DNA of 64,000 bases from Euborellia annulipes (Eukaryota; Arthropoda; Insecta; Dermaptera; Anisolabididae): NCBI GenBank assembly GCA_023213315.1, contig JAKCPI010012595.1, positions 27,795 through 91,794 on the forward strand, given 5' to 3'. The translations under genes were made by a program, and so were the position numbers. Numbering within the stretch: the first letter of the stretch is position 1; every line of letters begins with the position of its first letter. Positions 43,030 to 53,982 of the stretch are shown piece by piece. A model generated the notes under the pieces. That model searched no databases. It was not told the origin of the DNA and was given only the letters and a program-made list of their open reading frames with translations.

Positions 43030-43408
43030 TAGACTATAGAGATTTTAACAATACACATTATTTAGAGAGGGAGTTGCTGTGACATCCCGTAGGAAGGAAC
43101 GTAAAGAAGATTTCCTCTCAGTGATGTATTCTTCGAAAGGAGTAGGCTACACGCCGGTGCTGAGGGAGTCCCTCCTCAACTAGGACATCCTCCCTGAAGA
43201 GGTTGGATAAAAGAAACCGGGTGGAACCACAAATAAGGATTCGTTCACTAGGTAGAAACGAACGCAGGAGGAGGAGTTAGAGATAGGAAATAAAGTAACT
43301 TCACGGGGTGCCGGTAGCCAGTGCCGGTGGCCAGAGGCCGGTTGGGTTTGAGGTGTATGCACGAAAGCATCTCGGGTAAATAAACGGGGATCCCGATAGA
43401 AATTTCAA
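43030..43408 (-). repeat. 390-bp G+C-rich repeat, copy 1 (minus)
   Basis: On the minus strand: AATTTCTATCGGGATCCCCG, GTTTATTTACCCGAGATGCT, ACCTCAAACCCAACCGGCCT, ACCGGCACCCCGTGAAGTTA, AGGATGTCCTAGTTGAGGAG and GGATGTCACAGCAACTCCCT. Two plus-strand copies lie in tandem at 60960 and 61388. The frame MHTPQTQPASG... is partly shared but broken by indels in other copies. Identity is unknown. Confidence 0.65.
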
Positions 43409-44505
43409 ATAATAATATTATTTAGATAAAATATATTAGTAGGTCCAGGTAAATCATCAGGCTGTCTGGGGTCCGAATTCACCCTCCTTGGCTTTTAGAT
43501 TATCAATATTGACATTTTCAACATCTCTAATCTAGTGGGGAAGTTTGACGAGAAAATAATTTATTTTTCTTACTCCTTTCTTCTTCAATTGCTAAGAAAA
43601 ATTTCAATACTTCAGCGAACACTGTCAACCAGATTAAGAGCTCTTAATCTTTCCTTTTGATAATATTTAAATAGAAATATATTATCTCTTTTTATTCAGT
43701 TATTATTTATATTGTCTAAATTTATATTTAATTGTCTTCAATTCAATTTATTCACCTATAAACTTGGCTCCATTTATTTTATATTTGATTAATTGCTCTG
43801 GTAAAGGGGCTTTATGTGTATTTAATATATAATTTTTTTTTTTCTAAGATCAACAGCAGCAATTTGTATTCAAATTACCGATCACCTTTACCCTAGTTAC
43901 TGTACTTTAATATGATTTATAGTAATAAGAAAAATGCTTATTTTCACTTAATTTTGGCTTTGTAAATGAACTGACGAAACCGAGAATAAATTTAAAATAA
44001 AATAATAAAAATACTTCCTTCTAGGATTATCTTCAATGGAAAAGTTTTGTATACCCTCGACTAAAGAGCGGACCTTGAAAAATTTGTTTTTCGTCATTGA
44101 TATATTTTTATGAGCCAATTAATTACAAAGATATTTATATATAATTATTGTTTGAAGAGTGAAAAAAAAGGAGTTAAACAAGGATATATAACTGAATTAA
44201 CTGATGAGATGGCATTTCAAGGTCTATCGAGAAGATGATAATTCATTCTCTTTTCTAACTTATTTACAAAGAGCATTTTCCTTTTTTTTATGAAAATAGA
44301 TGCATAAGGTCCAAAGACTTGTGATGACCAATGTCATGTGCAACCAGGAAGAACAAGGGAAAAAATAAATATGAGTATGTGGGATCAAACAGTATGAAGA
44401 TGCTTGATGAGGTTATTGGAGATTGTTGTAAGTCTATGTGTTTTAATTTCTCCCATTAAAAAATTCTTCTTTCATTCTTCAATTTAAACTCATAAATGGA
44501 CTCTG
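43409..44505. other. AT-rich sequence with SINE-A head scrap
   Basis: AATCATCAGGCTGTCTGGGG, TCCGAATTC at 43452-43480 is a reversed piece of the SINE-A head. Nothing else is recognised. Confidence 0.35.
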
Positions 44506-44560
44506 TTACGTATTAGTGTGTCAAGCGCCAGGCACCGAGATTTGAGAAAATTAACAGTAA
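44505..44560 (+). mobile_element. Fragment of the GTGTGTCAA-type MITE
   Basis: GGACTCTGTTACGTATTAGT, GTGTCAAGCGCC resembles the end GGACCCTGTTATGCAATGGT, GTGTCAAAGACC of the element at 54091-54340. Confidence 0.35.
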
Positions 44561-44605
44561 AGTTTTTCTGATTTACATTGTTTTGATTAGATTATATATC
44601 ATTTT

Positions 44606-44895
44606 TACTTTCTCTTACTCTATATATGAAATATATAGAGAGAAAGTATTGCGATCATGTCAAAAATTCGATGTGGAGATTTTGATGGATATACACGTTT
44701 TGAGGTCCCCTGAATAAAAAAAAGTGGTTTTCGCGACATTGTCTGTCTGTGGGTGTGTGTTCAATTTTAAGCATGGAGGAATTGAGCTATGAGGCTGAAA
44801 TTTAATATATAAGTTAAACACCCCCCAGGAGCGTGAAAATAAGCTTTTAATTAAAATCGGCCAAAGTACTTTTTCATCTTTAAATAAAAAATTTT
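44606..44895 (-). repeat. Family E element, minus strand
   Basis: TTTACTTTCTCTTACTCTAT ... ATAGAGAGAAAGTATTGCGA forms the terminal hairpin, then CACGTTTTGAGGTCCCCTGA, CGCGACATTGTCTGTCTGTG, GCATGGAGGAATTGAGCTAT and AAAATCGGCCAAAGTAC. A run of 15 G follows at 44911-44925. Confidence 0.65.
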
Positions 44896-45002
44896 TTTTA
44901 ATTTTAAAAGGGGGGGGGGGGGGAAAAATAAAACTTGAATGTTATTTAAAATTTTCAATTTACCCACTCATTTTTAAGATAAAAAAAAATAAGCAAAAAA
45001 TG

Positions 45003-45160
45003 CAGAACACAACTTTCGACTACCGATTCGGCCAGAGGTCTAGGCCATCTTCAGAGTCGGCTGGCAATAATCAAAAAGTGTGGATTTTTGCAAAGACAGC
45101 GACAACATTCAGCATGTTGCTGAAGTTGGCCTAGACCTCGGGCCGAAACGTCACTCGTGA
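45003..45160 (+). repeat. Foldback with hammerhead-like arms, locus 3
   Basis: Sense arm: GCTGAAGTTGGCCTAGACCT, CGGGCCGAAACGTCACTCG. The inverted arm reads CGATTCGGCCAGAGGTCTAG, GCCATCTTCAGAG. The stem changes to GGCC/GGCC while the GAAACGTC flank is kept. AAATAAAAGAATATTTGG follows. Confidence 0.55.
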
Positions 45161-45164
45161 GGGC

Positions 45165-46137
45165 GAGAATTGAAATAAAAGAATATTTGGCTGCAATCGT
45201 CTTGTTTTTTTTTCCTGACTCTATCACTATTATTTTGATTATGAATAATAATCTTTGCTTTTGTCTGAACGGTTCAAACGGTTATAATAGTGCCCGGAAC
45301 AATTTGAACTTAATATCCAAAATGAATGCCATTTTCATTCCATATTTATTTCAATTGGAAATCGGAAAAATAAAATAAAAATCACAAATTTTCTTCTCAC
45401 AATAACAAGCATCTATCTCTCAGTAAAATAAGCAATCTCTGGAAAATTCTATCCAGTATTTGTTTCTTGAATTATTTAAAAGTCCATATCCTCCTAGAGA
45501 GATATGATATAAGCAATTCTTAATAAAAATTTAAATAGAAAAAACATAAATCGATTTTTTTGCCTAGGGAAAACTAATAAATAATAATACTATAAATAAA
45601 TCATTTTTTACAGTTATATTAATTCAATATGGTAAATAATGATGATGCTGATGACCTTTTGGTTATGGAAATATTCAATACGATCGAGTTATTATTATAT
45701 TCTGAATTGAAATCTATTTTAAAGTCCCGTTGTGTTGTGTTGTGCTCTAAATAGAAAGTGTTACGAAAACGAAACAATATAAATGGGCGGGATGCTCCGA
45801 GATATTGGCTCGCTTTAGGCCCTGTTACTTTTTATTATTAGCGTTTCTTAAGGTCAATAGTTTGATTTTCACTCTCGTTTCACGATCTTCGATTATGTAA
45901 TTGTGTTTTATTATTTATTGTAAACCAGGTTAGATTTTTTTTTTTTTTTAATTATTTTCCAAATTAAATTTATTATCGAACTGCTGCTGAACGAGAGGAA
46001 CGTGTGCTCTCTTAAATAATTGAAAAACGTGTTCAAATAAAAATATTTTTTTAATAAAAGGTTATATAATAAATATATTTTCAATAATAAATTTCAAAAT
46101 AATTCATTTTATATTTATATATAGGCGTATTTATTTT
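45165..46137. other. AT-rich sequence, nothing recognised
   Basis: The 73-codon frame at 45157-45378 starts inside the foldback arm and has no other support. No bounded repeat is seen. Confidence 0.4.
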
Positions 46138-46400
46138 TTTAAGTTCTTTTCCAGCATCTAAGGCCATTTAGATACCATCCCTATTTATTTCAAACCAGAG
46201 GTAAAGCCCGCCTTCGGCCACCACTGGCCTTCGGTGACCATTGGCCGGGGCTACGCCCCATGCACCCTCTTGCTCGCCTTCTGCGAGCAAAGGCATCAAA
46301 TTTACTCTTGATGACTGTTTGGAAATTTTCAAATTTCCCTCTCTGACTTAAATTTTAAATTTCCAGCTCCACTTCCTGTAACTTTAGCCAATCAGCGTTA
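46138..46400 (+). repeat. SINE-B tail scrap and family D repeat
   Basis: TCCAGCATCTAAGGCCATTT with CCCTATTTATTTCA (46150-46192) is a reversed SINE-B tail. Family D follows: AAGCCCGCCTTCGGCCACC, TGCGAGCAAAGGCATCAAAT, TTGGAAATTTTC, CCACTTCCTG and CCAATCAGCG. The same order occurs at 6966-7185, so the two repeats move or are inherited together. Confidence 0.55.
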
Positions 46401-46409
46401 TATATAGTA

Positions 46410-46522
46410 ATGATGATTTGTAATCAAATTAAATAAATTTTTCTCGCTTGGAACGGGAAGCGAACCCGGGACCTCGGCGCGAGAAGCTAGTGTCTTCTCT
46501 CTGAGCCACGGGTCACAGGCTA
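46410..46522 (-). repeat. tRNA-derived SINE head, minus strand
   Basis: On the minus strand CCGTGGCTCAGAGAGAAGAC (box A) and CCCGGGTTCGCTTCCCG (box B) are spaced as in a tRNA, followed by GCGAGAAAAATTTATTTA. The AAATTTATTT body links it to SINE-B rather than to a functional tRNA. Confidence 0.6.
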
Positions 46523-48107
46523 TAAATATATTAATTTATTTTCAATTAATTTGTAAACATGAATATTCATTTAATTGATATTGGAGAAATTATATAATAT
46601 GGGTTGAAGAAATTACGAAGGAGACAATATAAATAACCAGGTATTTTCTATTTATTGCTCTAAAGGGGAACACACAGATGATACGAAGCAACGGAGATGG
46701 TTCGATGGGTTGCCTATCCCCCAGGCATTGATCACGATTAATTCCTACAACCTATGATAATATTTACCATTCTATTTTATTATATTATTTATTTTTTACC
46801 AATCTATACGCGACCCACTTAAGGGTTTCATTCAAACATCTTATTTAAAAAAATATTAACCCTCCTACCCACTTTCTTGCTTGCATACAACCGAAAAAAA
46901 AAATTTTATATAGTAGCCTATATATATTTTCAAGTAATCCGATTCCAGGTTTATTTTATTTTTTAAATTTCTGGTTTAGATGGGGGAGGGACTTTCATCG
47001 TCAAATAAGTCCCTGGTGTGTGTTTTTTAATAAATTTGTAAAATTAAATTTATTTAGCCAGAAATATTTAACACTATGAAAAAATTTAAAAAAAAAATGT
47101 CACACTCTTGTTTGAGAATATTTTCAACAGTGACATGTCTAATATCATGTTTTTAATACTGTATTACTTTATTAATAAAAAAAAAAAAAAAATGAAACTT
47201 TTTGTTAGTATAAAAAATAAATCATTTAACACTTCCTTATAATGAAATCATCATTAAATTTATCTCATGATTAAAAATGAAAAAATTCTTTCTCTATCAT
47301 CCCAAGAGAATTAAAAACATCAGTCCGAAATTGCATTTTCCCCCCTCCATATGCTTATGCAACGAGAAATTAACTAGTAGTAATAAGTACTCTCTAAGAA
47401 TATAACTGTTAAAAAAGTATTCATCATCCAAATGTTATTCAATCTTCATCCTTGAGAGATTTATCATCAATGCCAAAGGATGTCTGGAGTAGTATGTTTT
47501 TTATAAACTCCATGATTTAGTCTTATAACTAATTGTGGGAATTCTAATATTAAAATATCTACTATTTATAGAATCTTATTCGGATTTTATTTTATATTTA
47601 AAATATACGAGTTGATCTGTACTTGTTTAAATTCTAACGCTTTCACGAGAAATAGTTTTCAAATTTGATAATAAATTAAAACTATAGTAATTAAAGAAAC
47701 GAAAATAGGACGTTTATTTATTTTTTATCAGCTGAACTATACTTTTTTTTAATTTTGAAACAAATGACATTGAAACTTTTAAAAAATATCGTCTAAATAT
47801 AAATTCCAATCTATTTCAAGAAATTTCATATATAATATGGATTTTTTTCTTTTTAGTGTTGTTATTAACTCTTGTCACATGTCGCAATCCATCTAGGTCA
47901 CATTAAAACATTTAATGAAAGTTAATTAGAATTAGGAAACATAAGGAAAAAAATTTATAAAAAAAAAAGATTTCAATTTCGGAGATATTTTGAAGGATAA
48001 ATAATAAAAATGAAATTTCAATTTCTAGGTCTTTGTGTAGTGAAGGTCTGGTTCTGCTCGAATATGTCTTGTTTTTAAATTTATTTTAATTGATTGATTA
48101 GAAAGAT
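46523..48107. other. AT-rich sequence, nothing recognised
   Basis: The sequence is AT-rich with A/T runs and one G+C-richer scrap near 46690-46730 (GAGATGGTTCGATGGGTTGC). No ORF or repeat boundary is supported. Confidence 0.4.
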
Positions 48108-48232
48108 AATTCCCATGCCTGGGATCCCGGGTCCCGGGTTCGCTTCCCGAGAAAAATTTATTTCTTGACTACCAATCATTGATATAAATAGGGTCAGGGC
48201 TTGTCACACCAATTTTTTTTGTGTTAAGAAAT
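48108..48232 (+). repeat. tRNA-derived SINE piece joined to hairpin scrap
   Basis: TCCCGGGTTCGCTTCCCGAG (box B), AAAAATTTATTTCTTGACTA, CCAATCATTGATATAAATAG and GGTCAGGG form a SINE-B-like copy. CTTGTCACACCAATTTTTTT, a half of the CACACCAG hairpin, follows directly. Confidence 0.55.
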
Positions 48233-48234
48233 AT

Positions 48235-49039
48235 TTAGTTTCCGAGAGTACGGTGCATTTGAATTTATAAACCAGTTTATTTATATTTTGTTTTTGTTTG
48301 GGGCCGTAGTTTGCGAGTTGTACGCAATTCAATATGCAATGTTTTTATTTTTTATAACGTATCTTAATTCGGGCTTAAGAATTGGCGAGAGGAGAGGAAG
48401 AGGCGCCTGCATCTCCCCTCCAGGCATTGTTGCCGGCGAGAGATGATGCTATTTTTGAAAATAACTATTAAACCCTTTCTAAAAACACAAATCTCCATTG
48501 CAAATCTATCGTCTAAATAAAGTGATTCACATTATACATAGAGAATGATTTCACTTGTTGTTAAGTAACAATAAATAATGCTCTCTCTTGGATGGGAGAG
48601 ACAAATAAATAATCCTAAAAAACGTATATTATTTATTCTTTACTATTTTATGGCCCTAGTAATTATTCTCTTTTCAATATCCCTTAGATCTTAGAGAAAT
48701 TTAAATACATTTTCATCCATCTGCTTAGGCTTCGAACCCACAAACATCCCTTAATTTTTTGAGGTTAGATATCTTTTGTCAATTTTCTCTAACTTCTTAG
48801 TAACGGGTTGAGGCATTTTTATTTAATAAAGTATATTATAAAGAGGAGAACAATGCACAATAGAATAGAATGGCCAGAACGCCGAAAAGGTTTTATCTTA
48901 TTCACTCTATTTTAAGTTGATTTAATTTTAAATGAATTAATTATTTTAGTATAAATTCTTGTAAGAAAAGAGGAAATAAATAAATATGCAAGTTGTAAAG
49001 GGTGTATTCAAGACAACCAGGAAGCTTGAATAGACGAAG
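48235..49039. other. AT-rich sequence with one G+C patch
   Basis: AGGCGCCTGCATCTCCCCTC near 48400 is the only notable word. GCTTCGAACCCACAAACATC at 48729 looks like a reversed tRNA T-arm scrap. Nothing coding is seen. Confidence 0.35.
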
Positions 49040-49520
49040 AGGATTTTCGCTTTAGGGTATTTCCTCGACATGCCATCCAAGTCTTTGATCCCTGAGTTGG
49101 TTCTTTTTTTCCCTCCTCCTATTGTTTGTTTCTCATTCACGGAAGTTCCGCTTTCGATTTTCTTCTTTCTTTTTAGTGTTTTTTTTTCTCTCTCTCTCTC
49201 TCTCTCTCTCTCCTCTCTTTTTCTTTTCAATTTGCAGTTGAACTTGCCGTTCGATGTTATTTTCTGACCTCTTTTGCCATTTTGTTTGTGAACGAGCGCG
49301 TTTCTCATCCCATGGAGTGAAAGTGTTTTAGTTGGTGGGGTCAATGACCTCCTCGTTAGCAAGGGAAAGTCTTAGGCAGAAACAGCCGATGAAAGCGAGA
49401 CCGAAACACCGCCGTCAAGTCAAAGGTCCAGGAAGGTCACTTCGGCAACGCCTCGCCTTTCCACTCCAAATCATCTTAACTCTCAGAGATAAGGTCACCG
49501 ACCAAACAACCCATTAAATT
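49040..49520 (-). promoter_or_regulatory. Candidate promoter or 5' UTR exon region
   Basis: The block is much less AT-rich than its neighbours, with a (CT)n tract at 49188-49211 and a non-repetitive segment at 49260-49500 (ACCGCCGTCAAGTCAAAGGT, CACTTCGGCAACGCCTCG). The 138-codon minus frame is dominated by GAGAGA-encoded Arg/Glu and I do not call it a protein. An upstream untranslated Hr4 exon is required by the acceptor at 19659, and this is the most promoter-like block above it, but I find no clear donor. Confidence 0.25.
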
Positions 49521-49950
49521 TATTTTATTCTCCAAGTAATTAGAATAGATATAAATATTCATGATTTATACATTAATTGATTAATGGTGCACAGGTCCAT
49601 TCAAATATTTTTTCGCTAATCATCAAAATTATAAATTATGTTACCGGTATTTAAATAAATTTTTCTTTTTAATTATTCTAATGAATAACCTAATAAAAGT
49701 GAATTTTTTATTTAAAAAATTTTCCCTCTACCCCAATAGTATTAAGAAATATTCAACCATTATTGTTAATGGAGGAGTCAATTTTAGGGTTGTCTATAAT
49801 TTATATTGAAGAAGATTGATAAAAAAAAACGAAGTTTGAGATGTCTTTCATTATAAAATTTTATTATTCTTTTTGGGCTATCGATTTGGATTTGTGTAGC
49901 ATCATCAGATCAGCGTTATTTAATCGGGGTAGTGTTTTTGGTAGTATTAG

Positions 49951-50042
49951 TTTTTTGACTTGAGAGTTTTATATTTATTAATAGACAAATCACTTATTTT
50001 GCGAAATAAAAATAAATTATATAAAACTCTCAAGTCAAAAAA
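49951..50042. repeat. Perfect 24-bp inverted repeat hairpin
   Basis: The arm 49951-49974 (TTTTTTGACTTGAGAGTTTT, ATAT) is exactly complementary to 50019-50042 around a 44-base AT-rich loop. It could be a small foldback element; no TSD is evident. Confidence 0.75.
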
Positions 50043-50390
50043 GTAAAAAGTAGATGATACTCCCCTAACAACAACAAGATAATTAAATAAAGAGGACCTG
50101 GATAGTCTTGGTTAGTGGTCTTTATAATACGACGTATTTTGAGGCGCAGAACCCCTTTACAGTTGTATAAATTTCAACGGAACCCTTAAAAAAAATTAAT
50201 ATCAAATTACTTCTTATAATAAGGTAAATAAATTGTCTCTATGTAATAGAGGCTTGACTTAATAAAGAAATGCAGGGAACATTTGATGGCCCGCGGAATC
50301 ACGTGGGTCTAGAAAATATAATTTTAATTATATATTATGTATAAAAACATATAAAAAAACTTCAATGTTTTTCCTTATTAAAGGTTGAAG

Positions 50391-50592
50391 AAAAAGGTAT
50401 TTGCGGCTAGGTATATTTCTTTTATTAGTTGACACTTTAAGCCAACGTTTCGGTCAGATATTTGAGCATTCTCAGGGTCGACACAACTCGGATCCTCTTC
50501 ATCACAAATCAAAGATCTCTGGTTGGTCATATCTGACCGAAAGTTCGGCTTGAAGTGACATTAATAAAAAAAATATACCTAACTGCCAAAAA
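50391..50592 (+). repeat. Foldback with hammerhead-like arms, locus 4
   Basis: Outer arms GGCTAGGTATATTTCTTTTA and ATAAAAAAAATATACCTAAC enclose CAACGTTTCGGTCAGATATT, GAGCATTCTCAGGG and GGTCATATCTGACCGAAAGT. GGTCA/TGACC forms the stem before GAAA, a different sequence from loci 1-3. Confidence 0.55.
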
Positions 50593-50599
50593 TTTTTTT

Positions 50600-51744
50600 A
50601 TTCAGTTTTTATTACAAGTTCTAATCAGCTATCCAGTCTAATTTTAGAATAGTAAATAAAAATATGCATCTTCAGGGAAATATAGGCCTATCCGTACAAG
50701 ACAGTAACAAATCAGTCGGAATTTTTAAATTTCTATAATTTTCTTGTAAAATTTTTTATCTTTCGGCATCGAAGGCCATATAGATATCAATAATTAGTAT
50801 AAATATAATAACTGTTATCCGATTACTTTTTTTTTTATTACCCAGGATGTAATCCTGGAACCTTGACTCTAAGGTATAGTGGTCAAATTGAATTAAAATA
50901 TTTTTTTAATGTCAAACTTTAAATGGAGTATATTAATTATAATCCAAACATTTAAATAAATTTTTTTAGAACTGGGATCCGAACCACAAACTGTTGACTT
51001 TTAATTTTATAACGTCATTAGTTTTAATATCTCGGTAAAAAAATGGTGAATGAGCTCTAACAATAGAGTCAATATCTTGAGGTTGTAAGAAAGAAGATAA
51101 ATAAATTGCGAAAAATATTATTTGCAAAAACAAATATTCCATTCACCTCTAGATCCAATTAGTTTTTTCCATGATAATTGATTATTAAGGAAAAGAAATT
51201 TTTATATAGTAATTTTTTAGCTAGCCAATAATAGATAACTAGATAGGCGAGAAGGCTATCAGTAATAGAAGAGAAACTCCGACCTGTTATCAGGCAAGGC
51301 AGATTAATTACCTGAGCTATCAGGCCAAATCCCCTTGACCTAAATGAGAGCGTGTATATCTGTCGTTCGGTCGTTGACTCTTTGACGTGTAATCGGGTTA
51401 TATAACTCTGAACATGCATATTTAGAAATCTCACGTACTAGTATTAGATGGAGGAAAAAAAGTAAAAGTAATTAATTTCATTTTTTCTTCTCTCTCCTTC
51501 TCTCTCTTTCTCTGGTATTATTAAATTCAAATTTTTATTTATTTATTTTTAGGAAAGTTTTTTTTTTTATTCCTTGATAAGTGTGCGTGCAAAAAAAGAA
51601 TATAAAGAGCAAATAAAAGAATAATCTATTTGTAAACTCATCTTCCCCTTTATTTCAAGATAAAATCTTTTGATTATCATGTGACCTAAATTTTTCAGGA
51701 AGAAATTCGTTTCTTCGACAATATTTACATACCATAAAAAAAAG
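50600..51744. other. AT-rich sequence with reversed tRNA-like scraps
   Basis: TTCGGCATCGAAGGCCATAT at 50762 is a reversed SINE-B tail. ACTGGGATCCGAACCACAAA at 50971-50990 resembles a reversed T-arm. The 91-codon minus frame at 51159-51434 is unsupported. Confidence 0.35.
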
Positions 51745-52382
51745 TTTTTAAATATCTGGCGTGACTGGTCGGACAGCACACAACTTACTCTTACATTCGG
51801 TAATCTAAAGTTGTGTTTTGTGCTTGTCACACCAGATTTTTTTGTCGACATATATTAGTTTCCGACAGTACAGTACATTTGAATTCAAAATGTAAAATTT
51901 ATAAACAGAAGAATATTTATATTTTGTTACCATGCAACCATTTCTCCTATCTTTCCTAAGTAGTACAAGAGTAAAGAGGTCTTAATAAAATTTCAAGGGT
52001 AAAATGAAATTATACATTTTAAAGGGCATCTAAAAAATAATTGATTTTTGAATTTTAATTAAAATCGTTTAAGCGAATCGAAAAAAATTGAAAGTGTACA
52101 TCAGTAAAGTATTAGTACATTTTGGCCGATTTTGATCGAAGGTTATTTTCACGCCTCGGGGGGTGCCTAACTTAAATATAAAATTTCAACCTCCTAGCTC
52201 AATTCCTTTATGCTTTAAATTAAACAGACACACAGACAGACAGACCATGTTGCGAAAACCACTTTTTTGGAGAACTCAAAAAGTGTATTTCCATCAAAAT
52301 CTAGACATTGAATTTTTGACATGAATCCAATACTTTCCCTCTATATTTATTAACATATATATAGAGGTAATAGAAAGTAAAA
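51745..52382 (+). repeat. Family E element with complete CACACCAG hairpin
   Basis: This is the most complete copy. The hairpin at 51752-51842 (ATCTGGCGTGACTGGTCGGA ... GCTTGTCACACCAGATTTTT) leads into TCGACATATATTAGTTTCCG, ACAGTACAGTACATTTG, GTTACCATGCAACC, AAAAATAATTGATTTTTGAA, CATCAGTAAAGTATTAGTAC, GGGGGGTGCCTAACTTAAAT, CAGACAGACAGACCATG and the terminal hairpin ending GAGGTAATAGAAAGTAAAA. There is no frame longer than ~94 codons. Confidence 0.7.
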
Positions 52383-53384
52383 ATAACCTTTAATCTAATA
52401 TTTTCTCCATAATAATATTCGTAAACAAAAATAGTGAAAATAGTTTGTAAAATAAATTATCTCAATTAGAATGGAAGACAAATGCTATCTGTAGAGAATT
52501 TTCCTATCATTATTTCAGATTAGGATCGGAAACACGTTTTTAAGGGTTGGGAGGCATAATTTATCAATTGCTTTATTTTTAGTCGAATTTCAAAAATAAA
52601 AAAAAATCCACTTTAACAAAGTGAAGGAGTATCTAAATTTATATAATATTTTAGAAAATTTGTGTTATCTAAATTATGTTGTGGTCATTTCAAGGTTGCA
52701 GCCAATATACTAAATATAAATTTATTTCATTATTAAATATTTGTCAAAATCTTTAAATAGATACAATTATATAATTTAGCCTAACTTTTTGTAAGGTTAT
52801 TGAAATTGTAGATATTGTCTATATTCAAGGCGAGGTTCGCTACCGTGGAAAATTTTTAATTCTCGGTAGCTAGTTAGCTACTGTAATTCAACTAGGTCAA
52901 TTTTTCAAGTTGTATTTTTTTCTTAAAAATTTGAATTTTTCTCTCCCAGACAAGTCTTTCTTCTTTCCCTAACTATCTAAATTTTTCAGACAGACAATAG
53001 GTTTATTTGTAAACTATGTTTCGATCTCAGAATGAATGGCAAGTATTTTATTAGTAACTAACTACGAAAGCCTAACCAAAATACGTTATAGGTTATTCAC
53101 CCATGTTTATTAAATTAATCGAACATATGACTTTTCACCTTAGATTACGAGACAACTCTTTAATGAAATAATATTAAATTTGATATTAATTGGAAGAAAT
53201 AAATATGCCAAAAACAAGACAGCGTAATTGCTATATTTTTCACATGATCGAGTGACGTGATGACGAGTTCATTAACTAGTATAAAAAAAAAACTATGGCC
53301 TAAATATTAAATTAAAAGAAGAGAAGATATTAAATAAATCCATTTGATTAAATTATAATAAGTATTTTATCTAACATTGATTAA
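52383..53384. other. AT-rich sequence, nothing recognised
   Basis: No bounded repeat or ORF is seen. TTCTCGGTAGCTAGTTAGCT near 52860 includes a short inverted repeat. Confidence 0.4.
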
Positions 53385-53560
53385 TTTCGGGAGGATCGTT
53401 GAGGTCAATCGGACCTTGTCTGTCCAAAAAAAGGAGGTCAGAGTTTAAGAACAAGACATTTGTAGCAGCTAGAATTGGTGAAAATCATTGCCAATGACGT
53501 AAACATCGCCATCGATGAAGCAAGGAGTAGGAATTTTATTTTTATTGACTTGTCCAAGTG
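53385..53560. promoter_or_regulatory. Candidate conserved noncoding element
   Basis: This non-repetitive, less AT-rich segment has GGGAGGATCGTTGAGGTCAA, ATTGCCAATGACGTAAACAT and CGCCATCGATGAAGCAAG. It includes an AGGTCA half-site and a TGACGTAA (CRE/PAR-bZIP-like) word. The call rests on contrast with the flanks only. Confidence 0.25.
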
Positions 53561-53819
53561 GGAAATAAATTTATAAACTCACGGACAAGAAGTTTTCTCT
53601 CTGTTTCTTTCTCTCTGCCAGTATCTTTCTACCGCTTTTTAGTTCTTGTTGCAGTTGAGATTCTTACCTAGAACAAAAAAAAAAGCGAAATGAAATACAG
53701 ATGAGTGGTAATAATTATATTAAAAGATAATGCATAAAAGAATATTACCAAGGATTTTTAATAAAATTAACAAGTAATGCTTCCCTTTCTCTTATTCTAA
53801 ACAAAAAACAAACAAACTA

Positions 53820-53979
53820 ATATTGCATTTATATTGTTTTAATATTGTATTTATATTGCTTTGTTTTTGTATTAATATTGTATTTAAAATTTTTTGATAA
53901 TAATTATTTTTATATGTATTTTGTATTCATTTTAGCCCAATGGCCTACGGCTTGAACTGGTAAATAAATAAAAAAAAAG
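53820..53979 (+). repeat. Retroposon 3' end with AAAT-type tail
   Basis: TTTTAGCCCAATGGCCTACG, GCTTGAACTGGTAAATAAAT and an A run look like the 3' end of a non-LTR retrotransposon or SINE. No reverse transcriptase frame precedes it. Confidence 0.4.
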
Positions 53980-53982
53980 TTA

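Noticed and set aside
46437..46522. Functional tRNA gene with boxes A and B
   Set aside because: The tRNA-like part is followed by a SINE body (AAATTTATTT) and I could not draw a clean acceptor stem, so it is listed as a SINE head. The same applies at 26298, 28806, 53983 and 61755-61935.
48946..49362. 138-codon minus-strand frame
   Set aside because: The central part is encoded by a (GA)n tract giving EREREREK; the flanks look like UTR or intron. No family is recognised.
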